64,000 nt of DNA, from the NCBI GenBank assembly GCA_002504405.1, contig DARO01000005.1:62001-126000 (forward strand). Direction: 5' to 3'. Position numbers and translations under genes: made by a program. Below are positions 41,798 through 50,757 of this stretch, piece after piece (positions within the stretch are counted from its first letter, which is position 1; the number at the start of each line of letters is the position of its first letter). The notes under the pieces are model-generated. The model had not been told where the DNA came from, searched no databases, and saw only the letters and a list, made by a program, of their open reading frames with translations. Source of the stretch: Methanomassiliicoccaceae archaeon UBA71 (GTDB taxonomy: Archaea > Thermoplasmatota > Thermoplasmata > Methanomassiliicoccales > Methanomethylophilaceae).

Positions 41798-42865
41798 TCA
41801 GAGCCCCTGGCTATTTCGGTTCAGGGGCGTCCTCTCCACCTCCAGCCCGTCTGCTGTGGGGTACTGCTCGGACAGGTAGCACCTGTATGGCAGGGATTCC
41901 GCGATGTCCTCCAGGATCCACGGGGCGACCTCGACCTTCCCGTCCATGGGCGCGAACATGTCCTCGGGGACGCCAGCCTCCTTAAGGGCAGCCTCGGCCC
42001 CGGGCACGTCGTCCGTGTAGAGGAAGCCCCTGACGACGGTCCCGTCCTCCGTGACGACCTGGTATGCCGTGCATGTGTGCTCAGCGCGGCGGATGAGCCT
42101 CCTTCTGAGCTGGACGCCGTCCTTGAAGGTGGACGAGCAGAAATGAATGCTGAGCTTCTTGTTGGCCTTCATGGCCGCGACGGCGGTCTCCCTGGAGTCC
42201 AGGACGGCCGAGGAAAGTTCGTCCCTCACCTGGAATCCATGGGACTCCATCATGTTCCAGTTGCTCTCGGAGAACTCCAGCTCGTTGATGTTGACGAAGT
42301 CGACTCCCACCTCGCGGGCGTACCTGAGCAGCGCGTCGAGCTCCTTGCCGGTTCCGGGGATTGCCGGAACCTCGAGGCCGACGTCCATGCTGGTGCCGGA
42401 CACGATGTCCCTCAGGCGGGTCTCATCCATGCGGGTCCACATACCCAGCGGGGGATGGAAGCGGATCTCGTCCAGCCCCGCCTCCTCCAGAAGGGCGACC
42501 TTCTCGGGATCGATGGTGGCCGTGTAGAGGTGTATGTGGTGGCCCTTCCCGAACCTGTCCTTGAGGAGACGTACCATGTGCAGGGTCCTGTCGATATCCT
42601 GGAGGGGGTCGCCTCCTGTGATGCCGGTCCCAGTGGCGTCCATCGCCTCCGCTTCGGCCAGTATCTCCTCGTCGGTGCGGACCCTGCCCTCGTTGGCGTA
42701 CATGACGTCAAGCCCCTTCTTCTCCAGGGATACGGGGCAGTAGTAGCACCCGCAGTCGCAGACCCCTGTGACGAACAGGACCATCTTGGATCCGTTTATG
42801 CAGTGCTCGCACCCCTTGGCTATCCTTCCGGTACAGAGCGAGCCGCACTCCATCTTCCTGAGCAT
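41798..42865 (-). CDS. Radical SAM protein, archaeal COG2108-like
   Basis: 355 residues. The cluster motif C36-x3-C40-x2-C43 (CDCGCYYC) follows an N-terminal set of Cys (7, 11, 19, 22) that could bind a second metal or cluster. ITGGDPLQDI is the GGDP variant of the GGE motif. The C-terminal half (HFCSSTFKDGVQLRRRLIRRA) is shared among archaeal relatives of unknown reaction. Divergent from pyrF. Confidence 0.83.
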   Translation of the reverse strand: MLRKMECGSLCTGRIAKGCEHCINGSKMVLFVTGVCDCGCYYCPVSLEKKGLDVMYANEGRVRTDEEILAEAEAMDATGTGITGGDPLQDIDRTLHMVRLLKDRFGKGHHIHLYTATIDPEKVALLEEAGLDEIRFHPPLGMWTRMDETRLRDIVSGTSMDVGLEVPAIPGTGKELDALLRYAREVGVDFVNINELEFSESNWNMMESHGFQVRDELSSAVLDSRETAVAAMKANKKLSIHFCSSTFKDGVQLRRRLIRRAEHTCTAYQVVTEDGTVVRGFLYTDDVPGAEAALKEAGVPEDMFAPMDGKVEVAPWILEDIAESLPYRCYLSEQYPTADGLEVERTPLNRNSQGL

Positions 42866-42886
42866 GGGCCCTCATCGTCTGGAAAA

Positions 42887-42894
42887 CTTATAAG
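42887..42894 (+). promoter_or_regulatory. TATA box of pyrF
   Basis: CTTATAAG is centred 27 nt upstream of the ATG at 42918, which decides that start against the ATG at 42897 only a few bases from the box. Confidence 0.65.
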
Positions 42895-42917
42895 CAATGG
42901 GGGAGGTAGGGAGGCTC

Positions 42918-43562
42918 ATGAGGAAGGACAGCAGACTGGTGCTGGCACTGGATGAGACGGACGGCGAGAAGGCCATGCGCGTCGCCGAATCCGTGGCGGA
43001 CGTAGTGGACGCCATCAAGATAAACTGGCCGCTGGTGCTGTCCGAGGGGCCCGGCATGATAACCCGTCTGTCGGAGCTTTCCGACGTCATATGCGACTTC
43101 AAGGTGGCGGACATCCCCAACACCGTCCGTCTCATCGTGGAGAACGCCGTATCAAGGGGGGCTTCCGCCGTCATCGTCCATGCTTTCACGGGAGACGATT
43201 CCCTGAGGGCGGCGGTCGACGCTGCAGGCGGGGCCGAGATCTTCGCTGTGACCGAGATGAGCCATCCCGGAGGGAAGGTGTTCACGGCGAAGCATGCCGA
43301 GGAGATGGCGAGGATGGGGGTCGAATGCGGGGTGTCCGGGTTCATCGCGCCAGCCACGCGTCCCGAGAGGATAGCGGCCATCAGGCAGGTCATAGGGGAC
43401 CTGAAGATCCTGTCCCCCGGAGTGGGGGCGCAGGGCGGCAAGGCATCGGACGCCATCGGCGCCGGTGCCGACTATGCGATAGTCGGGCGCGCGATATACG
43501 GCTCCGAAGATCCCAGGTCTGCGGCAGAGGCGTTCGCCGCCGACATACGCACCGTCCTTTGA
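42918..43562 (+). CDS. pyrF: Orotidine 5'-phosphate decarboxylase
   Basis: 214 residues. Active-site segments LALDETDGEKAM, IKINWPLVLS and CDFKVADIPNT (catalytic Lys between Asp residues) are present; LSPGVGAQGG binds phosphate. Last step of UMP synthesis. A leaderless start at 42918 is supported by the TATA box. Confidence 0.95.
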   Translation: MRKDSRLVLALDETDGEKAMRVAESVADVVDAIKINWPLVLSEGPGMITRLSELSDVICDFKVADIPNTVRLIVENAVSRGASAVIVHAFTGDDSLRAAVDAAGGAEIFAVTEMSHPGGKVFTAKHAEEMARMGVECGVSGFIAPATRPERIAAIRQVIGDLKILSPGVGAQGGKASDAIGAGADYAIVGRAIYGSEDPRSAAEAFAADIRTVL

Positions 43563-43592
43563 CGGAGCCCGAAACCCCTTAACTAATGCACA

Positions 43593-43620
43593 CGCGACGC
43601 ACGCGTCGCGCGTATTATTT
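43593..43620 (+). terminator. Terminator after pyrF
   Basis: CGCGACGC (43593-43600) and GCGTCGCG (43603-43610) form an 8-bp stem followed by CGTATTATTTTTAATAAG. Confidence 0.65.
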
Positions 43621-43643
43621 TTAATAAGTATGCGGTGTGACTC

Positions 43644-43652
43644 TTTTTATAT
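43644..43652 (+). promoter_or_regulatory. TATA box of the AglB-like gene
   Basis: TTTTTATAT, 48 nt before the ATG at 43697, leaves a leader of about 25 nt containing GGAGAC as ribosome binding site. Confidence 0.6.
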
Positions 43653-43696
43653 GAGTTCGGGTATGAACGCCCATTCTAAAGACGGAGACTTCTAGA

Positions 43697-46600
43697 ATGC
43701 GCAAATTCGTAAAAGAGTCAGCCGCTCCCGAAGATACGGGGGCCGTCCGCGATAAAAGCGGTAACGGGTGGTTAAGGAACCACTGGTGTGCACTCTCCAT
43801 CTGCGTCATCGTGGTCGTGGCGTTCCTGCTGCGCACTGTGTTCGCATACGGTATCTCCGCAGACGGCGACTTCGCGTTGTCGGGCGGGTCGAGTGCACAA
43901 TATCACCTGCATGTGATCGAAAGTATTCTCAACGGCAGCTGGTCCATGACGGACTCAGCCGTGAACTACCCCGTTGGCGGACTCAACATCTATCCGCCCC
44001 TGATGGACTTCCTGGCAGCAGGGGTCGCATCCGTGCTCACGGCAACCGGAATGGGAGCCTCCGAGGCCGCCTCCGCGGCCCTGGCCAGCATGGCCCCCGT
44101 CATCGGCGCCCTCACCTGCATCCCCGTGTACCTCGTGGGTAAGGAGATGTTCGACAAGAGGGTGGGTGTCGTCGGCGCGCTCATATTCGCGTTCCTGGCG
44201 CTCCCCATAAGCACGACCGTCTTCTCCAACGGTAACGAGTACGGTCTCGCCGCATTCCTGCTGGCGTTCATGTCCTACTTCGCCGTGAAGATGGTCAAGG
44301 CGGCAGATTCCGATGATGCATCGAAGAAGTCCGTGATGGTCAACGCCCTCGTGGCAGGTATATTCCTCGCCCTCGCGGCGCTCACCTGGAACGGATTCGC
44401 GGTGATAGTGACGATCCTCGTCGTCGCGATGGTTATCCAGATTGTGGCGGACCGTCTCAGGGGCAGGGACTTCTCTGTGGTGCTGGCCGGATACGCCGCG
44501 ATGATCCTCGTCGGCGTCCTCATCCCCGCTGCATACTACATACCTGCGGGACTCTGGGACGCGGTCTTCTCCGGACCTTTCCTCACAGCTGTAATCGCAG
44601 TCGTCCTCTCGTACGTCTTCCTGGCCGTGCGCTCCAAGCCCTGGGTGGTGACTATCCCCGCCCTCGTCGTGGTCTTCGCGGCCGTCATGGTGGTCCTGTT
44701 CTTCGCAGCCCCCGAGCTGTGCAGCGCCATACTCACCGGCAACTCGTACTACACTTCGATCATGGAGGAGCTCGTAGGCAGCTATGTCTCCATGTCCAAC
44801 GTTTCCGCGTACTATGGATGGCTCACCATGTGGCTTCCCGTGTGCTACGCCATCTACAGCCTCTACGTCTACCTCAGGAAGGACCGCTCCGCCACCAGGC
44901 TCTTCATCACCGCCTGGATGTTCGGCCTGTTCTTCGCCGTGTGGACATCCTACGCTAACGCGGCCGTCGTCGGCATAGTCTTCGCCATCGGGTCCGCAGT
45001 CGTAATCGTCCGCGTGCTGGAGCATGCGGACCTCAGAGATTGGGTGAACACGATGAAGGTCGCGGGATTCCCCGGGCTCTTCAGAAAGATGATCAAGCCC
45101 CTCCCGTTCGTTTCCGTGCTCGTCGTCGCCCTGCTCGTCGTAGTCCCCAGCGTTTCCTACGCCGTGGATGCGGGGATACCGTCCAACTCCGATGCGGACT
45201 ACTACTTCACCGGAAACACAAACTTCACAATCAAGACCGGGGACTCCTACCCCATCGGGGATCTCTGGGAGTCCGTCGACGATATGCCCAAGGACGGCGC
45301 CCTCGTCACCTGGATCGACTACGTCTACGATGCCGTTGCCCAGGGCGGGTTCGAGACCGTCGCCGACACGATCGGCGGCGGAGCCTCCGCGACGGCACAC
45401 ATTTACCTCTCCGATGGAGCAGGCGGTTCTGTCGCCGCTATGATCCTGCGCATAATGATGTCCGAGGACAAGGACTTCAGCGGAGCATTCACCAACCAGG
45501 ATGTCTACAATGCCGTCAAGGGCTTCATCGACGATCCCTCGTCCGCGGTGGCGGAAATCAACGCCAACCCCTCCGTCTACGGCAACATCAGGACGGACAT
45601 CACCGATGAGAACGCCGTGTACCTCGCATCCATAAACGCGATGCTCGAGGGCATGAGCACCCAGAGCATCATGGAGACCTACGACAGGGTGTGCGACATC
45701 TCCGGGGACTCCATAACATATGTCCTCGTCGACGGGTCCATGCTGCCCCTGCAGTACGGTGACGGCGGGTACTTCTCGACCATCGCCTACTTCGCAGACT
45801 ACTCTGTGGACGGCAACGGGGCCTCGACCGAGTTCTTCTCCTACAACTACTACGGTCAGACCCTCTACACCGATGCCATCTACGACACCTTCCTCTGGAA
45901 GGCCATGATCGGCCCCTCCGCCTCCGAGGCTGGTTACTCCAGCTCCTACTCCTACCTGGTCGCCCTCTCATCCAGCGACGGGTCCGCCGGATCCGCCAAG
46001 GCATACCCCGGATACGGGCTCGCCGGATACGAGGTCGCCTACTGGTACGTGATGTTCAACAGCGACCCCAACGCATCGGTCTCCGATGACGGCTGGGAGT
46101 ACATGAGCTATGCAGACGCCATCGCCGAGCAGAAGGCCAATGGCGGTGCGATCAACTACCTCTCCTCCGTGGTGCTCCTGCACTACACCGGTGTTCCCTC
46201 CGAGGCCGGCACGGTCAGCGGGACCGTGAGCTCCGGATCCTCCCCCGTCGACGGGGCCAAGGTGTCCGTGTACACATACGACTCCGACTTCGGCGGATAC
46301 GTCCTCTACTCCGAGGACACGACCAGGGACGGAGCCTACTCCGTCATGGTCCCCTCGGGCGACTACAGGATCTCCGTGAGCGTCGGCGGACTCGAGCTTG
46401 TCAACGTGCCCTCCGGAAGCGGAAGCGACATCGATCTCGGCAGCGCGTCCGTCAGCGGAAGCGTCCAGGTCAACGACTCCGTCTACTCCGAAGAGGGCAT
46501 GATGCTGGAGCTGACAGGGGACGCATTCTCCGGAAAGTTCCAGGTCGTGGACGGCGTCATCAGCATATCAAGCATAATCCCCGGAACGTACACATACACG

Positions 46601-49252
46601 CTCTACGGGGCTACCGGAACGTCCCTCGGCACGGGAACCGTCACATTCTACCCTGGTTCCAACGATGGTGTCGAGATCGTCCCCACCACCAAGACAATCA
46701 CCGCCACTGTCAACGATTCCAACGGGAACCCCGTCGATGGCGGAGTTGTCATCGCCACCAACATCTCGACCGGAGCCCAGTTCAGCTCCGAGGTCGTCGA
46801 TGGAAAGGCGACTATCGCCGTCATATCCGGAAAGTACACGTTGTCCATGGGTGAGGGGTATGTCTCAGTATACTCCAGCACCGTAACCGCGACAAGCAAC
46901 AAGACAGCCACCATCACCGCCTACGCCGGTGAGACCGTGACCGTCTCCGGAGTGCCCTCCGGGGTCCTTCTCTCCGCTTCCGCGGGAGCATTCAGCACCG
47001 TATCATACCAGATGGACGGGCAGACCAGGTTCACCATCCCAACCGGCCTCGGCACCGACAACATACTCTACTCCATCTACGGGGTGTCCGGCAACACTGT
47101 CTACACCGGATATTACGATGGGGAAAAAGTCAGCGTGTCCAGCAGCACGGCAGTCCAGGTGATCGGGACGCTGAAGGACGGCGACGACGGAGAGGAGGGA
47201 ACCATCATCTTCATCGGATCGAAGGGAGAGTCCTACACGTTCGTCACCGACTCCGAGGGCAAGTTCGATGTCCTGATGCCCGCGGGCACATACACGATCC
47301 TCGCCAACAACGGAAGCAACAAGGCTTACATCGGGGAGGTCGACGTCAAGGGAGACATCGGCGACATAGACCTCGTCGACGGCAGGAAGATCACGGGCAC
47401 GCTCAAGTACGAGCGCGGAACCAGCAGCTCTTCCACCGCCAACCTGCCATTCGTCATGACCGTCCTCTCGTTCACCTACGAGGATAACAGCTACGCCCTC
47501 TACAGCATGACCAACACCAGCGGTGTTGTCAACTACTACATACCGGACGACTTCGAATGCGTCCTGGGATACAACACGGCAGATGGGAAGCTGGACAACG
47601 ACTGCTTCAGCTGCACGGACCTCACCAGGGACATCTCATCCAGCTCCTCCAACAGCAGCGGAACCACGACGATCCGCGTGTATGATGCGGAGGACGAGGA
47701 CGAGGAGAACATAGTCAAGACTCTCGATGTGAATATTCTCTACACCATGACCGTCCACTTCTACGAGGATGACGACGATGTGGAGACCACCTACGAAGCC
47801 GGCACCAAGGCAACCCTCAGGCCCGGCCAGTACGACGTCACCATCGAGGGAAGCACCGGATACTACTACAAGGGCACTGCCTACATCTACGCCGGGGACG
47901 CCCAGTTCTACGGTCTGGATGTCGAAGAGGTAGTGACGGTCAACATCACGAAGGGAACCAACGACGTGGTCACCATCGAGTCCGAGGGATCCTACCACCA
48001 CTTCGAGGGCGGCTACTATCTCGAGAAGGGATACGAGTACTACTTCACATCCGTGAACAGCACCGGCACCGACAGGCTGATCGCCTACGGATACCTGGAC
48101 CTCACGTCCGCAACAGGCAGCAAGTCTCTCGACATGACCGCCTCCAACAAGGAGATCTCGGTCACCGGGTCCGTTGGCATCGCCGCCGACGGGGAGATCA
48201 CCGTCGACCACAACGGGGTCCTGAGGACCTTCGACATAACCGACGGGGCCTTCACGCTGACCCTTCCGGCCGATTGGACCTCGGTGTCCGCATCCGCGGA
48301 CGTGTCCAGGGACATAGACGGAGAGACATTCTACTACTCCGCCACCGGCACGTTCAGCAGCCTCAAGGACGGCAGCATCCGCAACCTCGCGGTCACAAGC
48401 ACCGATGCGCCTGAGTCGGAAGATGAGCCCGGCTTCTCCGCCGAGATTACCGGATCTTCGTTCGTCGACGGCCATGGCACGGTGACCGTGTCCATAACCA
48501 ACAACACCGATGCGGCCGTGACCTACGTGCTCACCGCCGGGTCCGCCTGGTCCCTCGACCGCGTCGTCCTCCAGACCGTCGCGGCTGGTGCCACGGTGTC
48601 CGTCAACGTTACCGGCAGCTACGATGTCAACAACGTAGCGCCCGGACACGACGGGTTCGACGTCATCGTCTCCGACATCAACGGTTCCGAATCCCAGACC
48701 CTGCAGGTCACCGGAGGGGCACCCTCCACGGACAACTCTGCCGTGGGAGTCTACAGGCCCGGGGACAACCGTGTCGCGTACAACGACAAGGTCTCTGCCT
48801 CCGAGTACATGTACGCGCTGACCTTCGTCAACACCGACACCGCTTCCAAGGAGATAACGTTCAACATCCCCAGCATAAGCGGCTGGACGATCACCATAAT
48901 GGACGAGGACGGCTGCCTCATCGGCGGCACCGGCGACACATACACAGTCTACGGCAAGCAGACCACCGTGTTCTACGTGAAGTACATGCAGAACGCATCC
49001 GAGAGCGACTCCGAGCCGGTATCCGTTCCCTCTGCGAGCATCACCGTGACCGTCGGAGGCCACAGCAGCACCATATCGCTGGAGCCAACCGACGCCGTCA
49101 TCGAGGCCGGCGACATGGACGCATCCGGAGACAACATATTCAACCAGAGATCTGGAATCCCCAGCGGTATCTGGTTCCTGGTCGCGGTCATCATCCTGAT
49201 GGTCGTGGCTGTGTTCTGGCTCGCCAGCAAGAGGGGGGTGTTCTCACGCTGA
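43697..49252 (+). CDS. Very large AglB/STT3-like oligosaccharyltransferase-family membrane protein
   Basis: 1851 residues, about twice usual AglB size. Residues 1-490 are a 12-13 helix STT3-like region (YPPLMDFLAAGVASVL; MAPVIGALTCIPVYLVGKEMF). The soluble part has W539-I-D-Y542 where WWDY(G) is expected. From about 830 follow repeated beta-domains of carboxypeptidase-regulatory/CNA-B type (GTVSGTVSSGSSPVDGAKVSV is the first) and a final membrane helix at about 1822-1845. In the first loop, the usual D-AYYH reads SAQYH, and the second acidic motif reads NGNEYG, so metal ligands known in AglB appear replaced. It may be an altered or non-catalytic paralogue. No intein or frameshift seen. Confidence 0.75.
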   Translation: MRKFVKESAAPEDTGAVRDKSGNGWLRNHWCALSICVIVVVAFLLRTVFAYGISADGDFALSGGSSAQYHLHVIESILNGSWSMTDSAVNYPVGGLNIYPPLMDFLAAGVASVLTATGMGASEAASAALASMAPVIGALTCIPVYLVGKEMFDKRVGVVGALIFAFLALPISTTVFSNGNEYGLAAFLLAFMSYFAVKMVKAADSDDASKKSVMVNALVAGIFLALAALTWNGFAVIVTILVVAMVIQIVADRLRGRDFSVVLAGYAAMILVGVLIPAAYYIPAGLWDAVFSGPFLTAVIAVVLSYVFLAVRSKPWVVTIPALVVVFAAVMVVLFFAAPELCSAILTGNSYYTSIMEELVGSYVSMSNVSAYYGWLTMWLPVCYAIYSLYVYLRKDRSATRLFITAWMFGLFFAVWTSYANAAVVGIVFAIGSAVVIVRVLEHADLRDWVNTMKVAGFPGLFRKMIKPLPFVSVLVVALLVVVPSVSYAVDAGIPSNSDADYYFTGNTNFTIKTGDSYPIGDLWESVDDMPKDGALVTWIDYVYDAVAQGGFETVADTIGGGASATAHIYLSDGAGGSVAAMILRIMMSEDKDFSGAFTNQDVYNAVKGFIDDPSSAVAEINANPSVYGNIRTDITDENAVYLASINAMLEGMSTQSIMETYDRVCDISGDSITYVLVDGSMLPLQYGDGGYFSTIAYFADYSVDGNGASTEFFSYNYYGQTLYTDAIYDTFLWKAMIGPSASEAGYSSSYSYLVALSSSDGSAGSAKAYPGYGLAGYEVAYWYVMFNSDPNASVSDDGWEYMSYADAIAEQKANGGAINYLSSVVLLHYTGVPSEAGTVSGTVSSGSSPVDGAKVSVYTYDSDFGGYVLYSEDTTRDGAYSVMVPSGDYRISVSVGGLELVNVPSGSGSDIDLGSASVSGSVQVNDSVYSEEGMMLELTGDAFSGKFQVVDGVISISSIIPGTYTYTLYGATGTSLGTGTVTFYPGSNDGVEIVPTTKTITATVNDSNGNPVDGGVVIATNISTGAQFSSEVVDGKATIAVISGKYTLSMGEGYVSVYSSTVTATSNKTATITAYAGETVTVSGVPSGVLLSASAGAFSTVSYQMDGQTRFTIPTGLGTDNILYSIYGVSGNTVYTGYYDGEKVSVSSSTAVQVIGTLKDGDDGEEGTIIFIGSKGESYTFVTDSEGKFDVLMPAGTYTILANNGSNKAYIGEVDVKGDIGDIDLVDGRKITGTLKYERGTSSSSTANLPFVMTVLSFTYEDNSYALYSMTNTSGVVNYYIPDDFECVLGYNTADGKLDNDCFSCTDLTRDISSSSSNSSGTTTIRVYDAEDEDEENIVKTLDVNILYTMTVHFYEDDDDVETTYEAGTKATLRPGQYDVTIEGSTGYYYKGTAYIYAGDAQFYGLDVEEVVTVNITKGTNDVVTIESEGSYHHFEGGYYLEKGYEYYFTSVNSTGTDRLIAYGYLDLTSATGSKSLDMTASNKEISVTGSVGIAADGEITVDHNGVLRTFDITDGAFTLTLPADWTSVSASADVSRDIDGETFYYSATGTFSSLKDGSIRNLAVTSTDAPESEDEPGFSAEITGSSFVDGHGTVTVSITNNTDAAVTYVLTAGSAWSLDRVVLQTVAAGATVSVNVTGSYDVNNVAPGHDGFDVIVSDINGSESQTLQVTGGAPSTDNSAVGVYRPGDNRVAYNDKVSASEYMYALTFVNTDTASKEITFNIPSISGWTITIMDEDGCLIGGTGDTYTVYGKQTTVFYVKYMQNASESDSEPVSVPSASITVTVGGHSSTISLEPTDAVIEAGDMDASGDNIFNQRSGIPSGIWFLVAVIILMVVAVFWLASKRGVFSR

Positions 49253-50100
49253 ACAAGACAAAGGCACTATTCGCAGCATTCGCCCTGATGGCGGTGGCGG
49301 CGCTCCTCGCCGTCCCCGCCAGCGACATCGACGGTACCGTCTACTCGAACATCGATGGTGAGAAGTCAGTCATCGGCGTGGACACCGATGAGGACTACAC
49401 CATCATCTACGAGAACACGGACTACGACGATGCGACCGCATACCCGAACATGAGCATGTCCATCGAGTACGACGCCAAGCTCGTCGACTCCTCGGGCAAC
49501 ACAGTCAGCAGCGGGGTCAGCCCCAGCTCCGGGAGCCTCACCAACGGGGTGCCCGAGACCCTCACGGTCTCCGCCCCCGAAGATGCAGGCAACTACAAGC
49601 TGGTCGTGAGCTACACCGTCGAGGTCACCTACACGGATTCCGAGGGTGAGACTGTGGAGGTTCCCGAGGAGGATCTCGTCAGGGACGACGACACCTACTC
49701 CATAAAGGTAGTGAAGCCCATAACCCTCTCCGTCACTCTGACAAACGGGGACAACCTGGATCTGGACGGATTCGGCCTCTACTTCATAGTCGATGGCGAG
49801 AAGATGGAGGACAGCTTCACAACAATAGACCTGGAGAAGGAGGGCAGCACGTCCGTCACATACGACTGGATCGCGGACGCCTCCTCGGGTGCACACACCT
49901 TCAAGGTCGTCCCCGCTGACAGCGGCAACCTGGTGTCCATAGACGGCCTCGACACGGAGCATACGTTCTACGTCGGGGACAACGACTACAGCATCTACAC
50001 GGCCCTGCTGGTGGTCCTGATCGTGATCATTCTCATGGTCATGGTATGGGTCTACCGCAAGCCCGTAAAGAACTTCGGCAAGCCCAAGTCCAGGCGCTGA
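49249..50100 (+). CDS. Secreted beta-rich protein with C-terminal membrane anchor, probable CTG start
   Basis: 283 residues. Starting at CTG 49249 gives a good signal peptide (NKTKALFAAFALMAVAALLAVPAS); the ATG at 49288 would leave only its hydrophobic tail without the lysines. AGGGGGGTG lies 8 nt before the CTG, and CTGA overlaps the AglB-like stop just as ATGA overlaps do elsewhere. No in-frame ATG, GTG or TTG precedes it closely. The mature part is acidic and beta-rich (Ig-like), ending in a helix (LLVVLIVIILMVMVWVY) and a basic tail. Function unknown; coupling with the AglB-like gene suggests a surface complex. Confidence 0.7.
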   Translation: MNKTKALFAAFALMAVAALLAVPASDIDGTVYSNIDGEKSVIGVDTDEDYTIIYENTDYDDATAYPNMSMSIEYDAKLVDSSGNTVSSGVSPSSGSLTNGVPETLTVSAPEDAGNYKLVVSYTVEVTYTDSEGETVEVPEEDLVRDDDTYSIKVVKPITLSVTLTNGDNLDLDGFGLYFIVDGEKMEDSFTTIDLEKEGSTSVTYDWIADASSGAHTFKVVPADSGNLVSIDGLDTEHTFYVGDNDYSIYTALLVVLIVIILMVMVWVYRKPVKNFGKPKSRR

Positions 50101-50139
50101 AAACTAAACAGGGAGGGGGCACCCCTCCCATTTCCACCC

Positions 50140-50727
50140 TTACCTTCTGCCTGCGGAGCGCATGACCGTCGCTATCGCGAGGTCCGACCTCGTCCTGTCC
50201 ATGATCCCGCGGGCCATGTCCTGCTTGCGCCTGATGGGCGCCACAGCGTCCGGGACGTCCAGCGACATGAGCTGGTCGCTTATCTCCTCCATGAACCCGA
50301 ATGCCTTCCTGGCGGAGTCCAGGTCCCCGTCCATGAGGTCGCGCTCAACAACGCGCCTGAGCTCACCGACGCAGTCCGCGATGCCCATGACCCAGGAGGC
50401 CGCGGACACGCCCATCTCAGAGGCAGAGGGTATCGTTCCCGATGCGATCACGGAGTACAGGGAAACCGCCTCCGCGTACTCGCCCATGGCATCCTGCACA
50501 GGGCCAGAAAGCAGAATCTCCGGCATGTCCGTGGAGAACATCTCGTCGAGGGCGGCATCCAGTGCCCTCATGTGCCCTGAGGCGTCCTCGCCTGTGTGAA
50601 CGGCGTGGATGACCCTCTTGCTCTGGCGGATAACGGCGCGGGAGCGCGATATAGCCAGCTCCCTCTCCTTCTCTATGCGGCCCAGCGCTTCGGATGCGCT
50701 GAGCACGCTGTCTGCGAACCCATCCAT
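50140..50727 (-). CDS. Translin-family protein
   Basis: 195 residues, all-helical. The family features LSASEALGRIEKERELAISRSRAVIRQSKRVIHAVH and WVMGIADCVGELRRVVERDLM match archaeal translin (COG2178), a single-stranded nucleic acid-binding octamer; TRAX-like acidic catalytic residues are not evident. It ends a minus-strand run after truA, with 30 nt between them. Confidence 0.85.
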   Translation of the reverse strand: MDGFADSVLSASEALGRIEKERELAISRSRAVIRQSKRVIHAVHTGEDASGHMRALDAALDEMFSTDMPEILLSGPVQDAMGEYAEAVSLYSVIASGTIPSASEMGVSAASWVMGIADCVGELRRVVERDLMDGDLDSARKAFGFMEEISDQLMSLDVPDAVAPIRRKQDMARGIMDRTRSDLAIATVMRSAGRR

Positions 50728-50757
50728 GTGGCGGTATCGGGTCGCGGATTCAAAAAC

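Noticed and set aside
42897..42917. ATG at 42897 as the pyrF start
   Set aside because: It lies only a few bases after the TATA box, which would place it upstream of the expected transcription start.
43697..49252. S-layer or adhesin protein unrelated to AglB
   Set aside because: The first 490 residues have the multi-helix STT3 plan with YPPLMDFL and the PVIGALTCIPVYLVG helix, so the AglB family is the better call despite the beta-domains.
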